Below, one piece after another: positions 27,301 to 40,009 of a stretch of DNA of 64,000 bases; positions within the stretch are counted from its first letter, which is position 1; each line of letters starts with the position of its first letter. Made by a program: the position numbers and the translations under genes. A model generated the notes under the pieces. That model saw only the letters and a list, made by a program, of their open reading frames with translations. It had not been told where the DNA came from and searched no databases. The stretch is taken from the NCBI GenBank assembly GCA_964023205.1, contig OZ026835.1, forward strand, positions 44,365,083-44,429,082, read 5' to 3'. This DNA is from Lutraria lutraria. Lineage: Eukaryota > Mollusca > Bivalvia > Venerida > Mactridae.

Positions 27301-27735
27301 TATTATGACAATGTTTTCTGTTAGCAACCTTTGCTGTAATTAATTGTACATTATTAGTAATTATGCTGGTCAATGAATATAATGTTAGTCAGGATAATTT
27401 ACAAGTGATAACATAAGACACACCAAATTTTTATTAAATGAAATTTAGTTGGGAAGGCAATTCAGATGGCGATATCTAATAATCCCAATTACAAGTCAAG
27501 TAGCATGCAGTGAGTGCGAAGGGTGCTTATGAATATATACGTTATATCTTATTATATAGATTTTGTTATAATGATAATTTTTACAACATGAACACAATTT
27601 AAATTGTACAAGGAAAACAACTCTTTATTTCATGGAGTAAAATATGTTGGACTCAGATGGCTGTAACTCCAGAAAACTGAAATGGATTTAATCAGTCCAG
27701 GCAAGTTCAGGCCCATGAGTGTCCATTGTATAAAT
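24346..27735. other. Gene-free stretch
   Basis: No coding exon recognised. It contains the dispersed repeat at about 25672-25885 listed separately, poly-A/T runs and a G9 run near 24810. Confidence 0.4.
25672..25885 (+). repeat. Dispersed repeat R3 ('ggggcataactcagaagt')
   Basis: Contains 'caaggggcataactcagaag', 'catttccatgaagtttggtg' and 'gagagcggacaccg', a combination I associate with dispersed bivalve repeats. No second full copy noticed in this window. Confidence 0.5.
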
Positions 27736-27739
27736 GTGC

Positions 27740-27985
27740 CACTATCCATTGTTTTATGTACAGAGCAGTTGTGTTGCTTTGGTGTGAGCCATGCTCATTG
27801 TTTTACAGTATGTATCAGCAATTGTGTTGCTTTGGTGTGAGTCATTGTCCATTGTTTTATGTACAGAGCAGTTGTGTTGCTTTGGTGTGAGTCATTGTCC
27901 ATTGCTTTATGTACAGGGCAATTGTGTTGCTATGGTGTGAGCCATGATCATTGTTTTATGTATAGAGAAGTTGAGATGCTGTGTA
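27740..27985. repeat. ~52-bp tandem repeat, 4-5 copies
   Basis: Units contain 'ccattgttttatgtacagag' then 'cagttgtgttgctttggtgt' and 'gagccatg' or 'gagtcattg'. The copies diverge progressively, and the last lacks the 3' half. Confidence 0.88.
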
Positions 27986-29035
27986 TTTAACCTATGCATT
28001 TCTATGAAGTTGTGTAAATGTTGGTTTCTGTAATGGGGTATTATGTGTCTCCTTATTATTCTCTTTTCTATTTTGTTCAAGGGTTTAATGATATAATTTA
28101 CAGCAAACAGTATTATGAATATATCACATTAACATGATTTTATTATTCTCATATCAGTGAAACAAAACATGATTTGAAATGTATTAGAAAATTAATTAAT
28201 GATAATTTAATTTTGCTTTCTAGGAATATGTGCGTCACATAATGGAGTAGTAAAGCTATATTATAATCCTCATATCATGCCAGACAGCTGCCTTATGATG
28301 TTTATTGACTTTGGTGATCAACTTTTATCTTATCATCATATATATTGTCATGTTGATGAGTTGATACATAAATGATAATACAAACATGGCATAATTTGAC
28401 AGAGCAACAAGGAATGTATCACAGAACATCACAGAAAGTTTTTGTTATTTAATGGATTGCAGTCACCAAAGGTTCTAGTGCACATTGCTGAGTAAATATC
28501 AGAACATTTTAATATTTTATTGTATAGAAAAGAGAACAAAATCAAAAGGGATCTAAATAAAGTCACCAAATATATGAGAGAACACTGATAATACATGTTC
28601 CTATAGCAACCAAACATCTGCTAAACCGTCCTGTTAAAGAATCAAGAAATATATTTCTGATAAAGCTGGTTCAATATGTCAGTTAAAACAATGAAAAACA
28701 TGCCTCAGTAATAGAATAATTCCACATTCCTCATGTCAATACCAAATCTACATATCAGATATTATTAATGGGTCATAAAGCAATAAAATGATGTAGATAA
28801 TTATTACCAAAAACAGCAGCATTATGATTTTTATCTGAAACCAATGTCAAAGTTGAGTATTCTATTCATTAAGGCCATTATTGTTACACAATGAAAACTG
28901 GCTGTCACATGTTTAGAGATTTACAGCCTTGTAGCACTTACTGAATAAAATTGACAACAAAATGAATGGAAATAAACTCATAGCTGATCATGAATTTTGA
29001 GTTTTGAAGCTATGTTCATTTAATTATTAAGATGA

Positions 29036-29310
29036 TTGCAGCGGTCTGGTGGTTAGAACGCTGGACTTGTAACATGGCAATCCAGGCTTTGAATATCTGT
29101 CACAGATATACCATTCATACCATTCTATAAAAATTCGACAATAATGTTGATTTTCCTCGATATGTGGAAACATTTCTAGCTACTTGATGGAGAGTAATTT
29201 TGTACTGGTTACAGTCCAGGATAATTGACAACGCAATGATCACAATAGTTTGACTTTTTCTTTGAAACCAGACAAGGTAAAAATGACGTTAAAACCACTG
29301 TACGGTGTTT
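29036..29310 (+). repeat. tRNA-derived SINE (family B), second copy
   Basis: Head 'gcggtctggtggttagaacg' (A box) and 'ccaggctttgaatatctg' (decayed B box), then 'aataatgttgattttcctcg', shared with the copy at 3811. Its 3' part ('caatgatcacaatagtttga...ctttgaaa') recurs alone at 61340-61405. Confidence 0.68.
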
Positions 29311-29662
29311 AAATATTCTTAATGACATTATTTACGTATTAAAACCACCAGGAAATTGTTAATACACAGAAATGCAGGTGATCTTATAGTCTATCAATCA
29401 TATATATCATATAAAACCTCTAGCTAGTATACAGATTTGGTGAAAACCTGTGTTAATATACACTATAACATGTATGTATATTACATGTAAATGTATACAT
29501 TACATAGTGGGTATGAACGTTTGTCACAATTAGCGTTTTATTACCATTTGGAAAATTATGCATCATAACAACTAAGGAACAGATTGCTATCAGTAAAAGT
29601 TCTATAAACCAGAACAATTTGTATTCGGACCACAGTACATTAAACACAGCAATCATTACAAA

Positions 29663-29740
29663 TCGAGGGCTCAGCGCAACACTGTCGTAAGTTGTTCTTA
29701 TTTCAATATGAGTTACGACACTGTTGCGTTGAACCCTCGA
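29663..29740. mobile_element. 78-bp fold-back element, copy 3
   Basis: Inverted relative to copies 1 and 2 by its flanks: reading the reverse complement gives '...tattTCGAGGG' and 'CCCTCGAtttgt'. The left arm carries gagggctcagcgcaac, the right arm gttgcgttgaaccctc. Confidence 0.85.
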
Positions 29741-31430
29741 AATATCTACCACCAATTACTATGGCAAACCTGCATGTTAACCTTTCTGCAAGTGTTTCAT
29801 AGTAACTGATATTTCTGATTTTCCACTATTTATGACCTATCCCTATCCTTTCCCTGCTTGAGCAACATTTTAATAATATTATGTCCACAACTTTCAACTA
29901 CATGTATATTATTTGTGAAATAATGATATTACATGACAGGCAAGGTTCTATAGATGGGACCACGCTTGTTGTAATATTATGTACTTTGGACCACAGGAAG
30001 TTTACTATAATATTATAGGTATATTACAACCCTGTCATAACACAGTTAAAAAAAAAAAAATGTTTTCATGAAATCTATTCGAAGGGGAGTGGCCAGCTCA
30101 TGTAAATCTACCAAATTTGATGGAAGATGCAATGTCAATACATATAACCAAGATAATACTATGAATTGAGCATCTTGGTGAACCCAAAGCAAGACATGTG
30201 CTATAATCTTATATACCACCTATTGTACTATCTATCATACATTAGTTTTCTTAGCAGAGAAAGTGGATAATTTATCAGTGATGATCATTAAGGATTCATT
30301 TTGATGTTAATGTATAAATGTTTAGTATGAAATAATATGAAGATCATGTATAGTATAAACATCACAGTATATTTTGTCAAAATATTTATTCCATTTATTG
30401 GCAACAAACTAAAGTAAAAAAGTTCAGACAGTCATCTGGTCCAAAAGCTGTATTTTACTAAGTTCCTCATAGCAGAAAGTTTAAAGCAGGGCAAATATTT
30501 AATTAAGACATCTTGTCAAAATGCACCATTTCCTCAATTTTCTGGCTGTATTCATGTTCCACATCAGTTCAGATGACCCCAGAAAACCCTAAAAATGTTG
30601 GTCATGTGATGTTATTTGGGCCAGCCAAGGACACTGAGCAAAATCGAAAGCACATTTTTCAAGAGTTAAATGTATGCAAAATCAATTTAACAGTAAATTT
30701 TCTCTCCTGCAGTCAAAGATAAGGCTGATTTTTGCCAATTGTTTTTACCTTTTCACTGACCTGTGGTCACCTGATGGCCATGACTGGGGTCAATTGAGTG
30801 TAAACTGCTACTACAGATTCCCACACAAGCAGTGTGGGAAGGGCAACCTCATCAATTATCTGAGAGTTTTTTTATCTACAATTACAATAATGGGAAGGTA
30901 TGGACAGGGCAAGAAGTGCTGCTAGCAACTATCTGTTACATCTTTGCAAATGGCAATATATACAATGTCCAATAAAAAACAAATTGAAAATGAGAAGTTC
31001 ACAGTGGTTATACATAAAATACATTCTGTAAATACCACCTTTGGATTCATTCAATAAAATTAAGATTTTTTTACAGAAATCTGTTAACAGAGCACCCTAA
31101 ATGATAACCTTAAAATAGAGACATGAAGAACAGCTTATATAACACCTGTACCAAAATGATTGATTAATTAGTTCAGTAATGGTTGTTAAAATGTTAAATT
31201 AAAAATATGTATAATATTAATGTTCAGCAAAAGTGCTTTGGTATTCATATTAATAAACAGCCTACACATTTTAAGCCCAAATGTCAAATTTTAAATCAAT
31301 CATATTCAGAAGGAAATAATAAATATTTTATTATTTTATTGCTTACGTGTGCCTAATGTAGTTCATTTTTATCGCCTAATATAGCTTTGCCTTCATTTGT
31401 ATTGGCGTTATCGAACCTCCTAAAACTCAC
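29741..31430. other. Gene-free AT-rich stretch
   Basis: No exon, RNA gene or element recognised; the short plus-strand ORFs around 30513-30925 show no domain. Confidence 0.4.
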
Positions 31431-31434
31431 AGAG

Positions 31435-31681
31435 ATGGCGGCAAGATCCCACAAGATCTTCCAGTCTCCAAGTGCTTTACGGTTTACATCAAGCACTTAA
31501 AGAGCCTGTTCAACAGCACTTAGATAATGATAATAATACAGAGAGAATATCATTAACATCACATGTAGCAAAAATAAGATACATACTTTCACATCAGCCA
31601 GACATGAGAAAATTACTAATTGGTTCTTTAGCAGGTGTCGCTATCTTCCAATCAGCAAGGTGCCTAATACATCATAACTGA
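31435..31681 (+). pseudogene. Possible small broken ORF
   Basis: An ATG at 31435 in a gene-start-like context (cagagATGGCGGCAAG) opens a 21-codon frame (MAARSHKIFQSPSALRF...) that stops at 31498-31500. The overlapping +1 frame stays open to TGA at 31679-31681 and encodes a Gln/Asp-rich stretch, then a short hydrophobic segment (LLIGSLAGVAIF). A single-base shift between 31435 and 31490 would join them into about 82 residues. No family recognised. It may equally be chance or a non-coding exon. Confidence 0.2.
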
Positions 31682-31699
31682 GCTCTAATTATGACAAAA

Positions 31700-34600
31700 G
31701 ATAATATATGTAGACAATTAAGACATGTATCTATTAAGTGGATAATGAAAGTTTCATTATAATTCAATTAACAGAGGTTCTGATACAGGCAGCCAGGTAA
31801 AGGATTGGCTCGTGATAAGCTGCTCAGTGTTTAACTTCCAGGAGATTGTCAATCTTGTACCTTCATAATTAAATAAATATTGGAAAAATATCAATCTCAT
31901 CAGATAAAAAAAAATTATGATAAATGTAATTTAAAAAAAAGTTAATGTTGAGGCAGTAATTAAACATGTTTAATTGAAATTTATATTTTGTGGTTTATTT
32001 TTTTACCGTAAGCATTGCTCGTCTCTTAGAAATCCTCTTCTTTTACAAGAAAAAAATAAATATTTGTCAAGGAACCTTGTAAAGATGATTAAATTGTAGA
32101 TGAATTTAATCGACATAATTAGTGTAATGAAGTACCAAACTTTAATAGAAAATGAAATATTTCATTTGTAGAATTTAAATGGAATATAATATATGACACA
32201 TTAATTTCACTAAATTAAAATACAAATAATAACATAAAAAGATAAAATAAAAAATGCATCAAAATTTTTAGCATGTGTTGTTGTTGTTTAAACTGTATTT
32301 CAAACAATACCGTAACATCACAACTACTTCAACTTATTCCACCTGTTCAGTACTTGTAAATATAGAAACTTTCTAAAACATATATTAATAAAAAATAAAT
32401 TGAAAGATGAACAAAAGAAAAAGTGCACTAAAAATTAATTCAGTACATGTGAACTGAACAATAAAAAAAATAATTCAAAAAGTTAATAAAAATAGTCTTT
32501 CACATTAATTAATTTTTTATGAAAGGATTATCAGCCGCATTTCTACAGATGCCACAAAAAAATGTGTTATTTATTACAATTACATAGAGAATAAATCACC
32601 CAGCCAGATTTTTTTCACTTGTACAAGATTTCAAGTTACCATCATGAACAATATAACCACAGGAAGCTACATCAAACATAATGAAAAACTAATGTATTTT
32701 TAATTCTAAATCTACTAATCTATGGGAATACTCTAGCATTGATATTTTTTTCAGCAAACTACTTTTTAATGTAATTCCAGTTATGCTATTTAAATGAGAT
32801 AGACTTGTAATCTTCATCACAACAAGTGTGGTATGGTCCTTAATAACTAAAACCCTTAATTACGAACATTTATGAAACCCAGATGGGAATGATGACAAGG
32901 TTAGACGCTCTCCAAGGGCTCATGCTTAATTTGTAGGGTTCCTGACCCCTAATGTAACATCATAACATCTAAAGATGTTTATCAAGAAATGAAATGCAAA
33001 TGATACGCAGTGGGCAATAAAGACAGATTTGAGCAAGTCTCACAATGATTTTATTACACCAGTGTCTAACATGGGACCTCTGATGAAGAGTTATCATAAA
33101 ATCTATACAACTTGTAGAAACATTTACTAGTTAGCTACTTTGATAATGTTAACAGATTAATAAATGCTGATTTGGCATTAATTCATTCAGTCATGCACAT
33201 GTAAAATAAAATGTTGCATGGAAACTCACAACACGAGTGCCATGATAGCCCTAAATCACTCACAAGTATAGGGTCATAGGTGAAGGTCAAATTTGGTGAT
33301 GATCCATCCAATGGTTCAGGAAAAGAAATATAAGCTTATATAAGCTTCAGTTGCCTCTACTAGAGGCTGACCAATTCATTTCTTTGGAAAATTTATAGAG
33401 GAACAATGTGAAATGGTTATTATATTATTGATGTGGCGGGGCCCCTTTTATTAGGAATCAACTTGTATAATATGATTATGAGCAAACTGCGAAGCTTCAC
33501 TGCTGCTAAGGATAAGTTCTAAGGACTGTAAGGTATTTATGAGGTCACACACTGACAAATATTAGATGAACACATTGCTCCAGATGACTGACAGACAGGG
33601 GTCAGGGAGAAGGTGTGAACTGGGTACCAAGATGGAATTACGAACAAGTAATTCTAAGACATAGGGGCCGGATTTAATGCTCCATCAGGGACAATGGTCA
33701 AATATTAAACCCAGACAATTAACTTCATTTATCAACAGGCAACAGTTTGGGTAATGTCTGGATTACATTGGTCAGTTTAAGGTCAAACTAAGGTCATAAT
33801 TTATGACCCGGGGTCAGTAGTATCAGTTCTACTACAAAGATAATGCAATGCTTGCAAAAATTATATAACAACCATTAGCTGGCATCAGAAATTCTTCTAA
33901 CAAGATCAAAGCACTGGAATCTGTGGCTTTCCGGAAAGCAGTGTTAAATTCGTATACATTTTCTTACAGTTAAAGTATGTCCTTGCAGTCATTTTTGAGA
34001 GCATGAGTGTCAGGAGTAGAGCTTGGTGCTTTGAGTTAAAGAGAGAAATAGTAGAGATATCAGACTTAATGGAATAGCTCTTTGATATTAATATGAGAAT
34101 ATTCACTACAAGTAAATAGCCATCATATACTTAAAACTTCATAAAAACCGCTTCAACGTTAACAAAATGTCTCTTATAACATACGCTAGAATCTGGCTTG
34201 AATTAAAACACTACGTTATGATATTTCAAAATATAAATCTACATATAACATGGGAGATATTTTCTGAGATATCAACTACTTCAAAGCAAGCATACAGGAA
34301 GCAGCATGTAGTTTTCCTCAATGAAAGTTGTGAGACTAACAGTAAAGCAATTAGCGTTCCATTTCAAATTAGTAATTCTATAGTCTTCATGTCTTGTGGT
34401 GTTTTAACACTTTAAGTGTACAAATTTCTGGGAACTGACCAAACTATGATATATAAACAAATTATTAGAATATTTACGAGGGGGTCTTATGAGTATATCT
34501 AACAGTTTAACAACATTACAATCACCATAATGAACAGTAGGAGAACACAGAGGCAAAGATAACAAACAATGCTAAACAAACATAGTAAATGATATTTCCA

Positions 34601-34990
34601 CATTAAACAAACACCATCAAACACTTCAATATAATTAAGATATTATTAGTTCAGTCCAGAAAAAATGGCCAAGATAAATAAAATACAACAGTTTTATATT
34701 ATCTTTGTGTGTTATAACAATTTTAATATCCTTATCATAGTGGCTATAACATTGTTCTAGTATACAACATATAAATGTAACACCTTCAAATGGAATTCTT
34801 GAAAACATGAATTTTTCTTGAACTATTCATGAACAATCTGTGAAGAACGCATAACTGTTTCACATTAACCTGGGTATACTTGGGTACATTTAGATCAATA
34901 ATCAATAATTTGGTAACACTTGGAAACAACTTTTTTCTCAAATTACCTTTTTTTAATAAAATTTAGATGACAATGAGTAAGGGCCAAACC
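31700..34990. other. Gene-free AT-rich stretch
   Basis: No coding exon or clear element on either strand. It contains long A/T-rich segments around 31.9-32.6 kb. Confidence 0.4.
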
Positions 34991-35000
34991 TTTTTCATTT

Positions 35001-35253
35001 GTTGGTTTGCTTTTTTTTAAGTAACTCCCCGAAAACGTACCAAGTTTCAACAGCCAGAGTCTTATAGTTCACCTAAGTATCATTCCTGGGTAGAACCAGT
35101 ACTAGACTCCCATCCTCCGTAAGCAACTGCCTACATTCTCACATAAAGAGCCATGGTCGGTAGCTAGGCTCAAAGCCACAACCCTCCATCAGAGAGAGGT
35201 TACAGTGATTTGAAGTCAGCGACTTTAACAACTCGATCGTGGAGGTGGGTCGA
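35001..35253 (-). repeat. tRNA-derived SINE (family A)
   Basis: Reverse-complement copy of the element at 38803. Shared blocks include 'gaaccagtactagactccca' and 'gtaagcaactgcctacattc', then 'gagaggttacagtgatttga' leading to the tRNA-like head at the right end (ctcgatcgtggagg). Confidence 0.85.
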
Positions 35254-36240
35254 CCACTGGTAGTTCAAAAATATATAAAATATCATGCTCATATTAAAAC
35301 TTGCCCACACTAGCAGTACTAATGAAGGAAATTATTCCCAGTGTTACAAATTATTACACCATTTAATATACTACCAAATATTCACCAGGGACTTTAGTAC
35401 ATGTAGCATTAAAGTCAGCAAAGAAGACCTTTAAGGGGGAAGGAGCTTCTTGTCTCAAAACATATACGTCAAAATATTTCTTTCAGTAGATTTTTCATTC
35501 ATTTTGCACCGACTTGACTTGACTGATATGTATGATAAACAAATTCATAGGCCTGTAAGTCAAGCATAAAATATTGTATGTCTCTACAGTACTTTTTCGT
35601 AATTTTTGTATCAATTTTCTAGTTTTTTTAGATTTTCAACCAAAATCGGTCGGTTATATATTTAAAGAAAACATTTTTAAAAGTTAAATTTCATTTTTTC
35701 TTATACGCTGAGAACCAATTTATTAAAAAGTAGCGACCTAAGTTACTGTTGAGACATCTTCATACTGAAGTTAATAAATGACAATAATTCATTGATTTAT
35801 ACCGACATACCTGTTCACTGCATGATCAACCAGTTAAATTATCAGTTTGTACTAAATGTACATGTACAAATTGTGTGAATACATGAAAATCAACTACGGT
35901 AGACTTTTATGCTAAATGATACCATTATAATATATATTATATGACTTTCTTGATGACTCATATTTACCTTCTTCAATCAACTAGAAAAATTGGCAACATA
36001 AGGACCAAAGGTACTGGCAATCTTAAATATCATACAAGACTTGTTGATTCATGAGTACAGTATATCATACTTCTATATTATATAATATATATACACATAT
36101 TTATAATAATTTATATGAACTTCATGTGTTTCGTTCAAAGAATTCATCAGAATAGAAAAATTAATCAAATGATTTTTAAAACTAAATCCATTATAAAATC
36201 GAGAAAAATAATCATCTTGTTCTCATCTTTTACTTGTTCT

Positions 36241-36399
36241 GATGATGATGGCAGACCAAAACTTTCTTGGGACGAAGTCGTGTAGCGTGATCGTGCAACC
36301 CTGAATATGGACTCTACCAACCTACTGTTTCGCCAGGCATGGAGAGGAAGATTTCGCTCTCGACAGACAGACAAGCCACACCCTCGTCATGAGGATTAA
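36241..36399 (+). pseudogene. LINE reverse-transcriptase C-terminal relic
   Basis: One frame reads DDDGRPKLSWDEVV, a TAG at 36283, then RDRATLNMDSTN..., QAWRGRFRSRQTDK... and a terminal TAA at 36397-36399. The GRPK-x2-W-x-E, R-D-L/R and W-R spacing is typical of the segment after the RT domain in many non-LTR retrotransposon ORF2 proteins. The in-frame stop replaces a conserved basic position. No upstream RT domain is visible. The minus-strand ORF over the same bases is a shadow. Confidence 0.6.
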
Positions 36400-36429
36400 T
36401 CCATGGCCTGTAGAATCAAAACTGGTTGT

Positions 36430-36463
36430 TGTTGATGATGATAATGATGATGATGATGATGAT
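36430..36463. repeat. (GAT)n microsatellite
   Basis: Runs of gatgatgataatgatgatga directly downstream of the LINE relic, perhaps its 3' tail. Confidence 0.85.
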
Positions 36464-36530
36464 CTAATTCAATTAATTGTTACAATAAATCTTAGTCCTT
36501 TTAAAACCTCATTTATATTCATAACATTAT

Positions 36531-36918
36531 AGGGCCTTTTTTCCTTCTATATAACAGAGGCCGAAATTCGGTGACTTCCCAATAGCAAAAAGACTGTTTT
36601 TTTCCAAATTTGGGGAAATTCCCAAAAATACAATACTGAAAATTCCAAATCAATGAAATATGATTCACCCGAAATCTATTTCTCACATTCTGTAAATAAA
36701 ACTGATATTATTACAAAATGCAGCATTACTCATTGAAATGTTACATGGTAACTTTTTATAAAAAAATTACAACTGATAATACAAGTTTTCTTAACCAAAC
36801 ACTGTAGAACATATTCTAACTCAGTTATCAACCTTTTCTAATTGGACCAAAAATTGCACTTGAACTTCCAAAAATGAAAGGCTAAGGCCCCTTCCCAACT
36901 TTTGGTAAAAAGGCCCTG
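36531..36918. mobile_element. MITE-like repeat with AGGGCCTTTTT ends
   Basis: The left end GGGCCTTTTTTCC and the right end GGTAAAAAGGCCCT are inverted repeats about 388 bp apart. The interior shares 'ccgaaattcggt...cccaat' with 51029-51372 and a diverged form at 22620-22750. No clear target duplication seen. Confidence 0.5.
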
Positions 36919-37165
36919 AGTTATTCAGGATGCCCCCTTGAGGCCAACTGAATATTAAGACCTTGACCTTTAACCTACTGACCCCAAAATCAATAAGGGT
37001 ATCTACATGTGAATACCAACCTCCAAATAAAATATCAGGAGCTTAGGCCAAATAGTTCTCAAGTTATTGCCAGGACAAGGTTTATTTACAGAGGGACGGA
37101 CGGACCAACCGACCAATGGACCGACCGACCGTCATATGCAAAGTAATACATCCCTTTTCTTTAAA
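36919..37165 (-). repeat. Dispersed repeat R1, inverted copy
   Basis: Contains 'gaccccaaaatcaataaggg', 'gtgaataccaacctcc', 'ccaaatagttctcaagttat' and 'gggacggacggaccaacc', ending 'cccttttctttaaaaggaga'. It matches the units at 15195 and 44405. Confidence 0.75.
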
Positions 37166-38800
37166 AGGAGACATAATTGTCTTAAAATTATGTAGAAGAC
37201 ATTGAGGGGCAATATAAGATGAACATATCACGTAAGTTTATCAGGTAAACAGCCATATATAATGATGTATAAAAAAAATGGTATAGTGAACAATTAGTTC
37301 TTAATTTACATTTTAAGTACTACATTGTTATAATGTTTACAGTCATAAAGAAAGAATTACATTTGATTGCTCATAATTTGCACACAATGTTTAAACATTC
37401 AATGCAGAGTTCAGGTAACAATTTACATTATGCAGATTCTGTGTAGATTAAACATGATAGAAAGCTGTAATGTTTGAATATGAAGCGTGTGAATACCATG
37501 AAAATCCATTCATTAATTTTGTCAAGCAACACCAGGTATGAAATAATATACATACACACATATATAAGCATTTATAGATATTTATATCACCGTACAGATA
37601 CTGGTGGTATCATTTCACAGTGGATGGTTAATATTCAAAAGCAACTTTGTTGACATAACCGATAATGCTGACTTGCAAATTGCAATAAGGAATCATTCGA
37701 GCAGTATGATTTATTACTTATATGGTAAAAAGCCATGAAATGTATGTGTTAAGTAAATAAACCCCGATCACAACCCTCCACTTGACCCCGTGACCTCTTT
37801 CAATGTCATCTCAGGCGAGTATAATAAAAAATGATAAATTTATAGATTTATTACGAAAGATTCATCAAAATTATACATGTTTGTAAAATTATTAACTCCA
37901 CACGCTGATATTTTGGGTTCTCATGTTTCCATGGGTTTCCTGGTCGAGATTGTGCTAACATATGCAAATGTTAAAAACATCTCAGTGAGACTTAAATATC
38001 TTGAAAAGGTAATTTTGAGACAGATCTGGTATATAGAAAATATCTATGATTTAGCAGAATTACAAAAAAATGTCAGCTGTTTAACAGGGGGAATGTGTTT
38101 TGAACTTATATATAGCCATTTGTTAAGACACTACCTGAATAACGGCATTCATCGTCTACACATTCTACATTTTCTTTCAATGCAAAGATTCTTAAAATAA
38201 TATTATAATTATAAAGACAATGTCAAGGACGCAATGAAGGATAAATTAGAATATACATAATTATATGTATTGTTTCCTGAAATGTGACTTCTTAGTAATT
38301 AATTACCAACAAAACGATTAACAAATGACCTTGACCTTACAAACGGAGCGGAGCAATAAAAATAGGATGTTGAAAATTGATAAATAATTGATAAGAATAG
38401 GAAATCCTGCTGTTTTGGTTATCTTCTCAATACGTTTTATACATCGGGGACTTTATTACGTATGTATGATTCTATCTGCAATCAGTCTGATCGTGTGATA
38501 ATAAATAAATGTATGCATATAATCAATCAAAATAGTCAATCATAAACTGCAGACAGACGAAGCTTACAGCTTACAATAAATTTCGTGGAAATCATAATTA
38601 ACCGTTACTTTGTACATCACGATTTGAGCCACAGCGGGAGAGGGACACTCAAAAACCACTTGTATATACTTAACATAATATAAACATCTAAGTGGATTAA
38701 AATCTGGATTCATCAGTAAAATCACAGTTTTACATGTAGAATTTATACTTCAAGCAACTTTTTGTTTTAATTTGTTGTCTTACAGTCCACAATGACATGA
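37166..38800. other. 3' flank of the zinc-finger gene, no gene seen
   Basis: AT-rich. The longest ORF here (37877-38200, plus strand, 107 codons from an ATG) shows no recognisable domain or codon-use signal and no homology I can name. Confidence 0.4.
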
Positions 38801-38802
38801 CC

Positions 38803-39054
38803 CGACACTGTGTTCGAGTGGTTAAAGTCGCTGACTTCGAATCACTGTAACCTCTCACTAATAGAGGGCCGTGAGTTCGAGCCCTGCTACCGACCATGTC
38901 TCTTTATGTGAGAATTTAAAGTAGGCAGTTGCTTACGGAGGATTGGAGTCTAATACTCAGGTTCTTCACAGGAATGATGGTTAGGTGAACTGTCTTCATA
39001 TGACACTGACTGTTGAAAAGGAGCATAAAACAAACAAACAAACAAACAAACAAA
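38803..39054 (+). repeat. tRNA-derived SINE (family A), most complete copy
   Basis: The head has an A-box-like GTTCGAGTGGTTAAAGTCGC and a B-box GAGTTCGAGCC separated by a long variable-arm-like segment, which suggests a tRNA-Ser/Leu-type origin. The conserved body includes 'taggcagttgcttacggagg' and 'ggaatgatggttaggtgaac'. The tail is (AAAC)n at 39027-39054. Other copies: 35001-35253, 43091-43312, 59623-59820. Confidence 0.88.
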
Positions 39055-40009
39055 GCTACAATACTGCAAATGATTCATTTATTTAACTTTTTCCATGGTT
39101 ACACCATACCCATGCTTCTTTCTTAGTTACAAGATCATATTGATCACCAGCGCCTTTAGTCTAAGAAGTAAGCTTTATTACCCAAGACTTCATGAGTCAG
39201 GTAAATAAAGCACTTCTAAAAGCTTTACATAAGGATTCTACTAAAAAACTTTAGACAGAGCTTTAAATTATTAGAATATTCCACAATGAAACTTTCCACA
39301 TTATTAAATTACTGTTTAATGTCATGTACATGTATGATGAATGCTGTGTTTGCAGGTATTTTCACATTAGAAAGTACTTTTTGGAGGCAAAACTATAGCA
39401 AGTTTGGTCAATTAAAAAAATAGTGCAGTATCATTTAAAACAAAAAATGTGGCGGAGGACATGAATGCCCCACTGAGCGTTAAGTCAAAAACGGGGGTTA
39501 TAACTCCAGTGAAAATGTTTGGATTTTAACAGAAATCAAACTAATAATCAGTTAACACTTCTTACAATCCGCTCAGTACAAAAAAAACATAATTATTTTC
39601 TTGATTTTATTAAACCAAAGACTATGAAATGTTTATTTGAAACCATTAGCTTATTATACAGTGTCAGGATATATACTTGGGGCATATATTTAGACAGGAT
39701 GTACAAAAAAATAGTTAGAATATTTTCATTACTCGACCAGTGAACATAACTACCTTTTATCATGATGTACACTGTACATGATTGTTACATTTGCAAGTCT
39801 TTCCACATTAGAAAGAACTTAAATCATTGTTCAAGTTACAGTGGAGCAAAATGATGACAGAAATTAGGCCAAATTAATTGACAATGAGAGACTCAGTGTC
39901 TTTGTAAAGAAATAATGTATGGCAGATAATAAGTACATAATTCTGTTTTATAAATACTTAGTGAAGTAAACACATTAAGAATGTTCAGCTTTTTAAAGGA
40001 GTTAAGAAT
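39055..40009. other. Gene-free AT-rich stretch
   Basis: No exon or element recognised between the SINE tail and the candidate 3' UTR of the zinc-finger gene. Confidence 0.4.

Noticed and set aside
36165..36374. 69-codon minus-strand ORF
   Set aside because: It is the antisense shadow of the LINE relic, whose plus-strand frame carries the recognisable motifs.
37877..38200. 107-codon plus-strand ORF, the longest in the window
   Set aside because: It has an ATG but no recognisable domain, no upstream promoter or splice signals, and AT-rich composition; chance is the simplest explanation.
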